Part shown: piece by piece, positions 25,788-36,845 of the stretch
Layout: every line of letters begins with the position of its first letter
Numbering within the stretch: the first letter of the stretch is position 1
Assembly: GCF_048066175.1 (NCBI RefSeq)
Contig: NZ_JBLTXA010000010.1
Span: 132,041 to 196,040 of the forward strand
Source: Niveispirillum fermenti
GTDB taxonomy: Bacteria; Pseudomonadota; Alphaproteobacteria; Azospirillales; Azospirillaceae
Direction: 5' to 3'
DNA: 64,000 nucleotides
The notes under the pieces: model-generated
Databases searched by the model: none
Seen by the model: the letters and a program-made list of their open reading frames with translations, nothing else
Told to the model about the DNA's origin: nothing
Position numbers and translations under genes: made by a program

Positions 25788-26869
25788 TCAGGCGAAGGTG
25801 ACGATGGAACGGGCGATCATGCCGCTCTTCATCTCGGTGAAAGCCTCGTCGATCTGTTCCAGCCGGATACGGCGCGAAATCAGTTCGTCCAGCTTCAGGC
25901 GGCCCGACATGTAGAAATCAACCAGGCGCGGGATGTCCACCGGAAAGCGGTTCGATCCCATGAAGGAACCCTGCAGCACCTTTTCTGCCAGGAATTCATA
26001 GCCATTGACGCTGACCTTCTGCCCGACCGGGATCATGCCCACCACGGTGGCCCGGCCGCCCCGGCGCAGCATGGCGAAGGCGTCCTCCACCGTCTTGGGC
26101 AGGCCGATGGCTTCGATCGCGTGATGAACGCCGCCGCGCGTCATTTCCAGCACCTTGGCCACCGTCTCACCATCGGCGGCATTCACGAAATCCGTGGCAC
26201 CGAACTGCCGGGCCAGGGCTTCCTTTTCGGCGATGCGGTCAATGGCGATGATCCGGCCGGCACCGGCAATGGCGGCGGCATTGATGGCGCACAGCCCGAC
26301 ACCGCCGCAGCCGATTATCGCCACCGTTTCGCCCGGCCGGACATTGGCGGTATGGGCCACGGCGCCATAACCGGTGACCACGGCACAGCCCAGCAGGGCC
26401 GCCCGGTCCATGGGCATGTCGGGGCGGATGCGCACACAGGCATTCTCATGGATCAGCATCTGTTCGGCAAAGGCCGACAGGTGCAGGAACTGCGCCATGG
26501 GGGTGTCGCCACCGCCCAGGCGCGGCTCATCCTCCTTGCCGCGCTGGGTTTCCGGGCTGACGCAACGGCTGATATGGCCGGAGACGCAATGTTCGCAATG
26601 GCGCAGAAGGCCGACAGGCAGGTGACGACATGGTCGCCGGGCCGGACCGTGCGCACATCGCTGCCCACCGCCTCCACCACGCCCGCACTTTCATGGCCCA
26701 GGATGGTGGGCAGGCGCGTCGGGTAATGGCCTTCATAGAAATGCAGGTCCGAATGGCAGACGCCCGTCGCGACGGTGCGGATCAGCACTTCGCGCGGGCC
26801 GGGCTTGGAAATGGCCACATCCTCGATGGATAGGGGGCTTCCCACGGCGCGCAGAATGGCAGCTTTCAC
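25788..26869 (-). pseudogene. Zn-dependent alcohol dehydrogenase (MDR), frameshifted
   Basis: Two overlapping frames together make one complete MDR alcohol dehydrogenase. The N-terminal part begins with GTG at 26869 (ribosome site GGGAGAG just upstream) and contains GVCHSDLHFYEGHYP and GHESAGVVEAVGSDV, the catalytic zinc region, ending in TCLSAFC. The reading then shifts: the other frame continues HCEHCVSGHISRC (structural zinc cysteines) into the NAD domain (AIIGCGGVGLCAINAAA) and ends at 25788. Restoring one base near 26599-26603 (ggcgc to ggccgc on the plus strand) rejoins the frames, and 1082 nt is one short of a multiple of three. It is either a real loss or a sequencing error. It heads a unit with the aldehyde dehydrogenase. 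Confidence 0.88.
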
Positions 26870-26962
26870 GTTTCTCTCCCAGGCTTGTTCGCCACAGATT
26901 ACTAAATGCGGAACGCTTTCCAAGCGCAAAAAGAAACAACAAGATGACAAAATTTGAAAATA

Positions 26963-26969
26963 GCGTATG
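26963..26969 (+). promoter_or_regulatory. GCGTATG box upstream of dehydrogenase-thiolase operon
   Basis: The core gcgtatg is preceded by ttgaaaata and followed by ttttTTGACTT. It lies 89 nt before the GTG of the dehydrogenase at 27059 and points toward it. The surrounding sequence matches similar boxes at 36770, 36846, 41446 and 54010. It may be an activator or repressor site; TTGACTT could be a -35 element. Confidence 0.4.
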
Positions 26970-27058
26970 TTTTTGACTTGCAAGAAGGGGCGGGCCGGCG
27001 CCACAAGGGGATGGCGCCCGCGTGCGGCGCCCAACAGACAAGATCGGGAGGCGGGATC

Positions 27059-28324
27059 GTGGATTTCGAGCTGAGCGAGAGGCAGCGGCATTTCCGCGAC
27101 CGGGTGCGTGATTTCATCGAAGCGGAAATCCGGCCCCGGGCAGCGGAATATGAGGCGCAGGCCCATGGCGCGGAGCGCTGGCAGGTGGTTCCGGTCATAG
27201 AGGCGCTGAAGCCCAGGGCGCGTGCCGCCGGCCTGTGGAACCTGTTCATGCCGCCGCGATCGGGCCGCGCCCATGTCGATGACAGCTTCGCCTTCGAGGG
27301 TGAGCAGCTTTCGAACCTTGAGTATGCGCTGTGTGCGGAGGAGATGGGCCGGGTCAACTGGGCCAGCGAGGTCTTTAACTGCTCCGCCCCCGATACGGGC
27401 AATATGGAGGTGCAGCTGCGCTATGGCACGCGGGCACAGAAGGATCGCTGGCTGGCGCCGCTGATGGCGGGCGACATCCGCTCGGCCTTCCTGATGACGG
27501 AGCCGACGGTCGCCTCGTCCGACGCGACCAACATTGAATGTTCGATCCTGCGCGACGGTGATAATTATGTGATCAATGGCCGCAAATGGTGGTCGTCGGG
27601 CGTGGGCGATCCGCGCTGCCAGGTGGCCATCGTCATGGGCAAGTCGGACCCGGAAGGCTCGCGCCATGGCAGCCAGAGCATGATCCTGGTGCCGCTGGAC
27701 GCGCCCGGCGTGCGGATCGAGCGCATGCTGACCGTGTTCGGCTATGATCATTCCCCGCATGGCCATGGCGAGGTCTCGCTCGACAATGTCCGGGTGCCGG
27801 CCTCCAACATGCTGCTGGGCGAGGGGCGGGGGTTCGAGATCGCGCAGGGCCGCCTGGGACCCGGACGCATCCATCATTGCATGCGCACCATCGGTGTGGC
27901 GGAGGAGGCGCTGGCCGCCATGGCGCGCCGGCTGACCAGCCGTGTCGCCTTCGGCAAGCGCATTTCCGATCACAGTGTCTGGGAGATGCGCGTCGCCCAG
28001 GCCCGCATCGATATCGAAATGAGCCGCCTGCTTTGCCTGAAGGCCGCCGACATGATGGACAAGGCGGGCAACAAGGCGGCGCAGACCGAGATCGCCATGA
28101 TCAAGGTGCAGGCACCGACCATGGCGCTGCGCATCCTGGATGATGCCATCCAGGCGCATGGCGGCGGCGGTGTATCGCAGGATTTCTTCCTGGCCCATGC
28201 CTGGGCCGGCATCCGCACCCTGCGCTTTGCCGATGGCCCGGACGAGGTGCATGCCCGCGCCATCGCCCGCAGTGAATTCAGCAAATATGCCGATCTGAAA
28301 GTGCGGCCCGCAGCGGCGCACTGA
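27059..28324 (+). CDS. Acyl-CoA dehydrogenase family protein
   Basis: A 421-residue flavoenzyme of the acyl-CoA dehydrogenase family, which introduces a 2,3-double bond into an acyl-CoA and passes electrons to ETF. The family body is clear: SAFLMTEPTVASSDATNI (FAD/substrate segment), the C-terminal helix bundle with MRTIGVAEEALAAMARR, and QAHGGGGVSQDF near the end. The GTG at 27059 is chosen because GGGAGG (27046-27051) lies 7 nt before it and gives VDFELSERQRHF, a normal family N-terminus; the frame stays open further upstream. It leads an operon with thiolase and two further dehydrogenases (gaps 30, 17 and 3 bp). ACAD-10/11 C-terminal type is the closest match by pattern. Confidence 0.93.
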   Translation: MDFELSERQRHFRDRVRDFIEAEIRPRAAEYEAQAHGAERWQVVPVIEALKPRARAAGLWNLFMPPRSGRAHVDDSFAFEGEQLSNLEYALCAEEMGRVNWASEVFNCSAPDTGNMEVQLRYGTRAQKDRWLAPLMAGDIRSAFLMTEPTVASSDATNIECSILRDGDNYVINGRKWWSSGVGDPRCQVAIVMGKSDPEGSRHGSQSMILVPLDAPGVRIERMLTVFGYDHSPHGHGEVSLDNVRVPASNMLLGEGRGFEIAQGRLGPGRIHHCMRTIGVAEEALAAMARRLTSRVAFGKRISDHSVWEMRVAQARIDIEMSRLLCLKAADMMDKAGNKAAQTEIAMIKVQAPTMALRILDDAIQAHGGGGVSQDFFLAHAWAGIRTLRFADGPDEVHARAIARSEFSKYADLKVRPAAAH

Positions 28325-28354
28325 TCTTGATCGCCAGAAAGGGATGGAAACAGA

Positions 28355-29560
28355 ATGAGCCGTGAAGCCGTCATCGTCTCCACCGCCCGCACGCCAATCG
28401 GCCGGGCCAATCGGGGGGCGTTCAACAATACCGAACCGGCTGTGCTGGCCGCCCATGTGATGAATGCCGCCATCGAACGGGCCGGCATCGACCCCGCCCG
28501 TATCGACGACATCTTCTATGGCACCGGCAACCAGTATGGGCAGCAATTCTTCAACATTGGCCGCCTGTCGGTCTTTGCGGGCAAGCTGCCGCAATCGGTT
28601 GCCGGCTTCACGCTGGACCGCAAATGCGCGTCGGGCCTGACGACGGTTGCCCTGGCGGCCCGGTCGATCATGTGCGACGACATTGACGTGGCCCTGGCCG
28701 GCGGTGGGGAGTCCGTCTCCTTCACCATGCGGCCAGGCCTGGTGAAGCCCGATTGGCGGTCGCAAACCGTGCTGGAAGCCGAACCCGACGCCTATATGGC
28801 GATGATTGAGACGGCGGAAATCGTGGCCGACCGCTATGGCGTGTCACGGGAATATCAGGATCGTTTCGCTGCCGAAAGCCAGCGCCGCGCTGCCGCCGGC
28901 ATTGCCGAAGGCCGTTTCGATACCGAAACTGTGCCGCTGACGGCAGAGAAGATCAATTGGAACAAGGATGGGACCGAGGCTGGTCGCGAGACGGTCACCC
29001 TTTCCAATGACGAGGGCGTGCGCGCCGACACGACCTATGAGGGGCTGTCAGCGCTGAAGCCTGTCTGGAAGGACGGCATCAAGGTCAAGGAAGGAAGGCA
29101 TGTGACAGCCGGCAATGCCAGCCAGCTTTCCGACGGGGCGTCGGCGCAGATCCTGATGGACCGGGCCACGGCGGAAGCCGAGGGACGACCCATCCTGGGC
29201 GTGTTCCGGGGATTCCAGACGGCGGGCTGCGGCCCCGACGAAATGGGCATCGGCCCGGTCTTCGCCATTCCCAAACTGCTGGCCCGCGCCCGCCTGAAGG
29301 TGGAGGATATCGGCCTTTGGGAGGTCAACGAGGCCTTTGCCAGTCAGGCGCTCTATTGCCGTGACAAGCTGGGCATCGATCCGGAAAGGCTGAACGTCAA
29401 TGGCGGGGCCATCGCTATCGGCCATCCGTTCGGCATGACCGGCAGCCGTCTGGTCGGCCACGCCCTGATCGAGGGACGGCGCCGTGGCGTTCGCTATGTC
29501 GTTGTGTCGATGTGTGTGGCGGGCGGCATGGGTGCTGCCGGCCTGTTCGAGATCATTTGA
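28355..29560 (+). CDS. Thiolase family acetyl-CoA acyltransferase
   Basis: A 401-residue thiolase that would cleave a 3-ketoacyl-CoA in the last beta-oxidation step. The nucleophile is Cys91 in LDRKCASGLTTVA; the C-terminal active-site motifs NGGAIAIGHPFGMTGSR and SMCVAGGMGAAGLFE are complete. Length is standard for a degradative tetrameric thiolase. It lies 30 bp after the first dehydrogenase and 17 bp before the second, so all belong to one operon. It is the only thiolase gene in the window and thus the likely partner of the FadB-type enzyme at 34656. Confidence 0.95.
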   Translation: MSREAVIVSTARTPIGRANRGAFNNTEPAVLAAHVMNAAIERAGIDPARIDDIFYGTGNQYGQQFFNIGRLSVFAGKLPQSVAGFTLDRKCASGLTTVALAARSIMCDDIDVALAGGGESVSFTMRPGLVKPDWRSQTVLEAEPDAYMAMIETAEIVADRYGVSREYQDRFAAESQRRAAAGIAEGRFDTETVPLTAEKINWNKDGTEAGRETVTLSNDEGVRADTTYEGLSALKPVWKDGIKVKEGRHVTAGNASQLSDGASAQILMDRATAEAEGRPILGVFRGFQTAGCGPDEMGIGPVFAIPKLLARARLKVEDIGLWEVNEAFASQALYCRDKLGIDPERLNVNGGAIAIGHPFGMTGSRLVGHALIEGRRRGVRYVVVSMCVAGGMGAAGLFEII

Positions 29561-29577
29561 TCCTGGGGACTATCGAT

Positions 29578-30774
29578 ATGGATCTGAGCTTTACCAGCGA
29601 GGACGAGGCCTTCCGCGCCGAGGTGCGGGCCTTCCTCCAGGAGAAACTGCCTGCGCGCCTGTCCGACAAGGTGTGCAAGGGGCAACGCCTGTCCAAGGCC
29701 GATATGGAGGAATGGCATGCCATCCTCAACGGGCGCGGCTGGCTGGCCAATCACTGGCCGGTTGAATGGGGCGGCACCGGCTGGAACGTCATGCAGCGCT
29801 TCATCTTCGAGACGGAGATTGCACTGGCCCATGCACCGCGCATCGTGCCCTTCGGCCTGTCGATGCTGGCCCCGGTGCTGATCAAGTACGGGTCCGAGGC
29901 GCAGAAGAAATACTGGCTGCCGCGTATCCTGGACGGCACCGACTGGTGGTGCCAGGGCTATTCGGAACCGGGGGCGGGGTCCGATCTGGCTAGCCTGAAG
30001 ACCAGCGCCGTGCGCGACGGCGACCATTATATCGTCAACGGGCAGAAGACCTGGACGACCCTGGGCCAATATGCCGACATGATCTTCTGTCTGGTCCGCA
30101 CGTCCAATACCGGGCGCAAGCAGGAGGGCATCTCCTTCCTGCTGATCGACATGAAGACGCCGGGGATCGAGGTGCGGCCGATCAAGCTGCTGGACGGCGA
30201 TTACGAGGTGAATGAGGTCTTCTTCACCGATGTCCGCGTGCCGGTGGCCAATCTGGTGGGCGAGCAGGACAAGGGCTGGACCTATGCCAAGTACCTGCTG
30301 ACCTATGAGCGCACCAACATCGCCGGGGTCGGCGCCTCCATGGCCGCGTTTGAGCGACTGAAGGAGGTGGCGGCCACGCAGATGAAGAATGGCAGGAAGC
30401 TGGCCGATGATCCGCAGTTCGCCATCCGCCTGGCGCGGCTGGAGATCGAGCTGGAGAACATGAAGACCACAAATCTGCGCGTCCTGGCGGCGGCCGGTGC
30501 CGGCCATGCGCCGACGGCGGAAAGCTCCATGCTGAAGATCCGGGGTACGGAGATCCGTCAGCAGGTCACCGACCTGATGCGCCGGGCGGCCGGCGTGCAT
30601 GCCCAGGCCTATGTCAGTGAGGCACTGGAGGAAGGGTTCAACGGCCAGCCGGTGGGGCCCGATTTCGCCGCCCCGACCGCGTCGCAATATTTCAACTATC
30701 GCAAGCTTTCGATCTTCGGCGGCTCCAACGAGGTGCAGCGCGAAATCATCAGCAAAGCCATTCTGGAGCTGTGA
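29578..30774 (+). CDS. Acyl-CoA dehydrogenase, large member of pair 1
   Basis: A 398-residue acyl-CoA dehydrogenase. WCQGYSEPGAGSDLASLKT, the FAD-contact segment, and FNYRKLSIFGGSNEVQREI at the C-terminus are clear family motifs. It lies 3 bp before a shorter, more diverged dehydrogenase (30778-31857). This arrangement is that of alpha2beta2 heteromeric dehydrogenases known from steroid side-chain degradation (ChsE1-ChsE2 type), where one subunit supplies most FAD contacts. ATG 29578 is used since it follows the thiolase stop closely and gives the standard MDLSFTSEDEAF start. It resembles the 395-residue protein at 33072-34259, which belongs to the opposite-strand pair. Confidence 0.94.
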   Translation: MDLSFTSEDEAFRAEVRAFLQEKLPARLSDKVCKGQRLSKADMEEWHAILNGRGWLANHWPVEWGGTGWNVMQRFIFETEIALAHAPRIVPFGLSMLAPVLIKYGSEAQKKYWLPRILDGTDWWCQGYSEPGAGSDLASLKTSAVRDGDHYIVNGQKTWTTLGQYADMIFCLVRTSNTGRKQEGISFLLIDMKTPGIEVRPIKLLDGDYEVNEVFFTDVRVPVANLVGEQDKGWTYAKYLLTYERTNIAGVGASMAAFERLKEVAATQMKNGRKLADDPQFAIRLARLEIELENMKTTNLRVLAAAGAGHAPTAESSMLKIRGTEIRQQVTDLMRRAAGVHAQAYVSEALEEGFNGQPVGPDFAAPTASQYFNYRKLSIFGGSNEVQREIISKAILEL

Positions 30775-30777
30775 GCC

Positions 30778-31857
30778 ATGGATTTCTCACTGGGCGAAGA
30801 CCGGCAGATGCTGGTCAACTCTCTCGGCCGCTTCCTGGCCGGGAATTTCGACTGGAAAACCCGTGAGCAGGTGATCGCCTCAAGCGAGGGCTGGTCGCGC
30901 GACCTCTGGCGGCAACTGGCCGATCTGGGTGTCATCGGCGCTCTGTTTGACGAGGAAAGCGGCGGCTATGCCGGATCGCCTTTCGATGTCGGGGTGGTGT
31001 TCGGTGAGGTGGGGCGGGCACTGGCGGTGGGGCCGTTCCTGGGTACGCTGATGGCTGGTCGCGTCCTGGCCGCCACGGGACGGGCCGACCTGCTTGAACG
31101 GGTGATCGCGGGAGAGGTGATCCTGTCCGCTGCCCTGGAGGCCGCCACGCTGCGGGCAGTTGTCGCTGGCGATGGCTGGTCGCTGTCCGGCAGTCAGGCC
31201 GTTGTGCCCTTTGCGGCCAGCGCCGATCACATCGTTGTGGCGGCGACCACGGCGCAGGGACCATCCCTGTTCCTGGTGGACAAGGGGGCGAGCGGGCTTT
31301 CCATCCAATCCTATCCGCTGGTCGATGGCGGGGCCGCTGGCGAACTGCGCCTCGACGGGGTTCCGGCGACCTTGCTGGGCGAGGCGGGTCAGGCAGCGCC
31401 GATTATCGAGGCGGTGAATGCAGTGGCTCTGGTGGGGCTGTGCTGGGAAGCCGTGTCCATCATGGATGTGGTCAAGGACCAGACGCTGGAATATCTGCGC
31501 ACCCGCAAGCAGTTCGGCATCGCCATCGGCAAGTTCCAGGCGCTTCAGCACCGCATGGCCACCCTTGCGCTGGAGATCGAACAGGCCCGCTCGGCCGCCA
31601 TCAATGCCGCAGCGCGCTTCCAGGAGGGGCGGATCACCCGTGAGAAGGCGGTCTCCGCCGCCAAATACACGATCGGGCGCGTCGGCACCCTGGCGGCAGA
31701 GGAGGCCATCCAGCTACATGGCGGCATCGGCATGACCTGGGAACTGCCCCTGTCGCACTATGCCAAGCGGCTGGTGATGATCGGCCATCAACTGGGTGAC
31801 GAGGATCATCACCTGGAACGGTTCATCGCGCTGGGGCGTGAGAGCGCTGCGGCCTGA
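30778..31857 (+). CDS. Acyl-CoA dehydrogenase, small member of pair 1
   Basis: A 359-residue acyl-CoA dehydrogenase-like protein, shorter and less conserved than its neighbour. It keeps the C-terminal helical core (TRKQFGIAIGKFQALQHRM and QLHGGIGMTWELPLSHYAKR) but lacks the usual W-x-x-x-T-E-P-x-G-S-D segment in the middle, as is normal for the second subunit of heteromeric enzymes. The 3-bp gap to the preceding gene supports co-translation and complex formation. It ends the operon; a strong bidirectional hairpin follows at 31868-31911. Function as a partner subunit is inferred from this context. Confidence 0.92.
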   Translation: MDFSLGEDRQMLVNSLGRFLAGNFDWKTREQVIASSEGWSRDLWRQLADLGVIGALFDEESGGYAGSPFDVGVVFGEVGRALAVGPFLGTLMAGRVLAATGRADLLERVIAGEVILSAALEAATLRAVVAGDGWSLSGSQAVVPFAASADHIVVAATTAQGPSLFLVDKGASGLSIQSYPLVDGGAAGELRLDGVPATLLGEAGQAAPIIEAVNAVALVGLCWEAVSIMDVVKDQTLEYLRTRKQFGIAIGKFQALQHRMATLALEIEQARSAAINAAARFQEGRITREKAVSAAKYTIGRVGTLAAEEAIQLHGGIGMTWELPLSHYAKRLVMIGHQLGDEDHHLERFIALGRESAAA

Positions 31858-31867
31858 GGGCAATCAT

Positions 31868-31911
31868 TGGCCCCTCATCACCCCGGTTGCCGCCGGGATG
31901 ATGAGGGGCCA
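31868..31911. terminator. Bidirectional terminator hairpin between convergent operons
   Basis: tggcccctcatca (31868-31880) pairs perfectly with tgatgaggggcca (31899-31911); an inner cccgg/ccggg pair extends the stem. It lies in the gap between two convergent dehydrogenase operons (stops at 31857 and 31933) and can serve both. Confidence 0.8.
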
Positions 31912-31932
31912 TTCATTCGGAGACCGGTCCGC

Positions 31933-33069
31933 TCAATATCCCGTCATCCGCGCGATGCGGTCGGCGTGGAAATCGGTGTCGCCATAAAGTTCGGCCAGCA
32001 CACGCTGGCGCTTCATGAAGAAGCCGACATCATATTCGTCGGTCATGCCGATGCCGCCATGCATCTGCACACCTTCCTGTACGGCAAGCAGGCTGGCCAT
32101 GCCGGCCATGCCTTTGGCTACGCAGGCGGCACGATCGGTGCCGTCTGCCCCCTCATCCAGCAATTGCTGCGCCTTCAAGGTCGCGGCCCGCGCCAGTTCC
32201 AACTCGCAATAGAGATGGGCGGCGCGGTGCTGCAGGGCCTGGAAACTGCCGATGACCTGCCCGAACTGCATGCGGTCGCGCAGGTAAGCCATGGTCATGT
32301 CCGTGGCCCCGCCGGCCACGCCCAGCATTTCCGAGGCAGTGCCGGTACGCAAGGCGGACAGTGTCGCGTCCAGCAGCGGACGGCCACCCTCCACGGTGCC
32401 GATCACCGCATCGCCACCGACCTGGACACCTTGGAAGCTGAGGCGGGAGGCGAAACTGGCATCGGCAAGCCGCGCCACCTCCATCGCCATCCCGGCCTGT
32501 TCCCGCTCCAGCGCGAACAGGGTGATGCCGTCCGTGTCGTCATCATTACCGCTCGTGCGCGTGGCGATGATCAGCAGGTCGGCGACATGGGCGAAGGGGA
32601 CGAAATTCTTGGTGCCGTCCAGCCGGAAGCCGTTGCCGGAGCGGGTGGCGCGCAGGGCGATATGTTGCGGTTTATGACGTGCCCTCTCATCAATGGCGAT
32701 GGCCGCCACGCTGTCGCCGGCCAGGATGCCGGGCAGAAAGCGGGCGCGCTGTTCCGCTGTTGCACCCTTCAGGGCCGTGACGGCGCCCACGGCGCTCGAC
32801 AGGAAGGGCGAAGGCGTGAGGTTGCGGCCGATTTCCTCCAGCACGATGCCGGCCTCGACATGGCCCAGGCCAAGACCGCCATCGGCTTCATCGGCCAGGA
32901 TGCCGGTGAAGCCCATTTCCGCGAATTGCTTCCACAAGGTGGGGGAATACCCTGCCGGGTCGGCACTGTCGCGCAACCGGCGCATGTGGCCGACCGGGGC
33001 CAGATTGGCCAGGAACGGGCGCGCGGTATCGGCGAGCATCACCTGCTCGTCGCTCAGATAAAGGGGCAT
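31933..33069 (-). CDS. Acyl-CoA dehydrogenase, small member of pair 2
   Basis: A 378-residue acyl-CoA dehydrogenase-like protein, the mirror counterpart of 30778-31857. It has the helical C-terminus with DRMQFGQVIGSFQALQHRAA and QMHGGIGMTDEYDVGFFMKR, and a diverged middle domain. ATG 33069 is chosen: it begins 2 nt after the stop of the preceding gene and gives MPLYLSDEQVML, whereas the open frame upstream lies inside that gene. It is the last gene of the FadB-VOC-dehydrogenase operon. Together with the 395-residue neighbour it likely forms a second alpha2beta2 enzyme acting at another chain length or ring position; this is inference. Confidence 0.92.
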   Translation of the reverse strand: MPLYLSDEQVMLADTARPFLANLAPVGHMRRLRDSADPAGYSPTLWKQFAEMGFTGILADEADGGLGLGHVEAGIVLEEIGRNLTPSPFLSSAVGAVTALKGATAEQRARFLPGILAGDSVAAIAIDERARHKPQHIALRATRSGNGFRLDGTKNFVPFAHVADLLIIATRTSGNDDDTDGITLFALEREQAGMAMEVARLADASFASRLSFQGVQVGGDAVIGTVEGGRPLLDATLSALRTGTASEMLGVAGGATDMTMAYLRDRMQFGQVIGSFQALQHRAAHLYCELELARAATLKAQQLLDEGADGTDRAACVAKGMAGMASLLAVQEGVQMHGGIGMTDEYDVGFFMKRQRVLAELYGDTDFHADRIARMTGY

Positions 33070-33071
33070 TG

Positions 33072-34259
33072 TCAGGCTCCCGGAAGCGCCAGGATGCGCT
33101 TGGCGATGATGTTGAGCTGGATCTCCGACGTGCCGCCTTCGATCGAATTGGCCTTGGTGCGCAGCCAGGCGCGGGCGGCGGCTCCGTGGCGGGAGGCGTC
33201 GCTCTCCCATTCCAGGGACGGCGATCCGCCGGCCGCCATGGCCAGTTCATGGCGCTGCTTGTTCAGTTCCGTGCCGACATATTTCATCATCGATGGCTGG
33301 GCCGGATGGGCCTTGCCTTCCTTCAGCTCATCCATGAACCGTTCGGACGCGGCGCGGAACGCCTCAGCCCGCAGGTCGAACTGCGCGATGCGGGCGCGCA
33401 GGATGGGATCGGCCAGACGGCCATCGGCCTCGGCCCCCAGGGCGGCCAGCGCGATCTTCGACAGGGAGATTTCCCCGCCGCGCGAGCCCATGCCGGAAAT
33501 CATCTCCCGCTCATGGCCCAGCAGATACTTGGCGACGTCCCAGCCCCGGTTCAGCTGCCCGACCAGATTGGCCTTGGGTACCTTCACATTGTCGAAGAAG
33601 GTCTCGCAGAAGGGGGAATAGCCGGAGATCAGCAGAATGGGCCGGGTCGTCACCCCCGCGGACTGCATATCGAACAGCAGGAAGGAGATGCCGGCCTGCT
33701 TGGCACCCGTGTCGGTGCGGACCAGACAGAAGATCCAGTCGGCCTTGTCGGCATAGCTGGTCCAGACCTTCTGGCCATTGATCAGGAAATGGTCGCCCAG
33801 ATCTTCGGCGCGGGTGGCCAGGCTGGCCAGGTCGGACCCGGCATTGGGTTCCGAATAGCCCTGGCACCAGCGGATCTCACCCCGCGCGATCCGGGGCAGA
33901 TGCTCCAGCTTCTGGTCCTCGCTGCCATATCTAAGCAGGGCCGGGCCCAGCATGGAAATGCCGAAGGATTGCAGCGGGTTGCGGCAGCCCAGCCCGGCCA
34001 TCTCCTGACGCAGGATTTTCGCCTGCGCCGGGGAAAGGCCACCGCCGCCATAGGCGCGCGGCCAGTCAGGTACGGTCCAGCCCCGGGCGCCCATGACATC
34101 CAGCCATTGTTTCTGGGCGTCGCAGGTGAATGTTGCCTTGCGCCCGCCCCAGCAGATATCGGCTTCCGTCCGCACCGGCTGGCGCATCTCCGGCGGGCAA
34201 TTGGCGATCAGCCAGGCGCGTGTTTCGGCGCGGAACGCGGTCGGATCATCTGACATCAC
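33072..34259 (-). CDS. Acyl-CoA dehydrogenase, large member of pair 2
   Basis: A 395-residue acyl-CoA dehydrogenase with WCQGYSEPNAGSDLASL (FAD/substrate loop) and the C-terminal IEGGTSEIQLNIIAKRIL motif. A short cysteine-containing insertion near the N-terminus (ICWGGRKATFTCDAQKQWL) is shared with dehydrogenases acting on bulky acyl-CoAs. It overlaps the VOC gene upstream by 4 bp and is followed after 2 bp by the smaller dehydrogenase, so the three are translationally coupled. It is the opposite-strand analogue of 29578-30774. Confidence 0.93.
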   Translation of the reverse strand: MMSDDPTAFRAETRAWLIANCPPEMRQPVRTEADICWGGRKATFTCDAQKQWLDVMGARGWTVPDWPRAYGGGGLSPAQAKILRQEMAGLGCRNPLQSFGISMLGPALLRYGSEDQKLEHLPRIARGEIRWCQGYSEPNAGSDLASLATRAEDLGDHFLINGQKVWTSYADKADWIFCLVRTDTGAKQAGISFLLFDMQSAGVTTRPILLISGYSPFCETFFDNVKVPKANLVGQLNRGWDVAKYLLGHEREMISGMGSRGGEISLSKIALAALGAEADGRLADPILRARIAQFDLRAEAFRAASERFMDELKEGKAHPAQPSMMKYVGTELNKQRHELAMAAGGSPSLEWESDASRHGAAARAWLRTKANSIEGGTSEIQLNIIAKRILALPGA

Positions 34260-34655
34260 GCTGCCTCCGCCTGCACGCGCTGCAAAAGCTCGATCTCATG
34301 CCCGTCGGGGCTGATCAGGAAGGCGGCCTTCATGCCGCTGCCTTCGATCGGCCCATGCTTCAATCGGGCACCATGGTCGAGCGCAGCTTGCAGCAGCGTG
34401 TCGAGATCAGGCGTGCGGAATCCGACTGGCCCGTGGGCGGTGCCCTGTTCCAGCGCGCGGCCATCGCGCCATTGGAACAGGACCAGGGTGAAGTCGCTGT
34501 CCTGCGAGGCCAGCATGATCTCCCGGAAGGTCGGCCCCTCCACCTGCCAGCGCCGCACCATGCCGAAGGTCCCGGCATAGAACCGCTCCGACGTTTCGGC
34601 ATCCGGCACCACCAGCTTGAAGAAGCCCAGGCTGGTCCGGGCGATGGTGCGTGGA

Positions 34656-34663
<8 letters not shown>
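34256..34663 (-). CDS. VOC (glyoxalase/dioxygenase fold) family protein
   Basis: A 135-residue single VOC-superfamily protein with the beta-alpha-beta-beta-beta repeats: LGFFKLVVPDAETSERFYAG at the start and GMKAAFLISPDGHEIELLQ at the end. The final Glu in HEIEL is a typical metal ligand. Family members include isomerases, epimerases such as methylmalonyl-CoA epimerase, and ring-cleavage dioxygenases. Its place between FadB and the dehydrogenases, overlapping both neighbours (8 and 4 bp), suggests an isomerase or epimerase step on an acyl-CoA, which is inference only. Confidence 0.85.
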
Positions 34664-36707
<2,044 letters not shown>

Positions 36708-36769
36708 TTTCTCTCCCATCCTCTTTGTTCGGACGGCGGACAGCGCCTGCGCGCGTCGTCGACCATTTA

Positions 36770-36776
36770 CATACCC
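36770..36776 (-). promoter_or_regulatory. GGGTATG box upstream of the FadB-type operon
   Basis: On the minus strand the context is ctgaaaataGGGTATGtaaa, nearly identical to the box before the dehydrogenase at 27059. It lies 63 nt upstream of ATG 36707 and points toward it. Confidence 0.4.
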
Positions 36777-36845
36777 TATTTTCAGAAATAGGAATTGGAG
36801 ATCAAGTTAATTCTAACAATCCGATTGAAAACCGTAAAAAATTGC

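Noticed and set aside
26453..28765. Minus-strand open frame of 770 codons
   Set aside because: Most is antisense to the dehydrogenase and thiolase genes; only its C-terminal part is real, being the N-terminal half of the frameshifted alcohol dehydrogenase.
31861..31920. Convergent hairpin as another copy of the multi-hairpin repeat
   Set aside because: It has a single stem and lacks the ggcgattga linker and the short stems; it is a bidirectional terminator.
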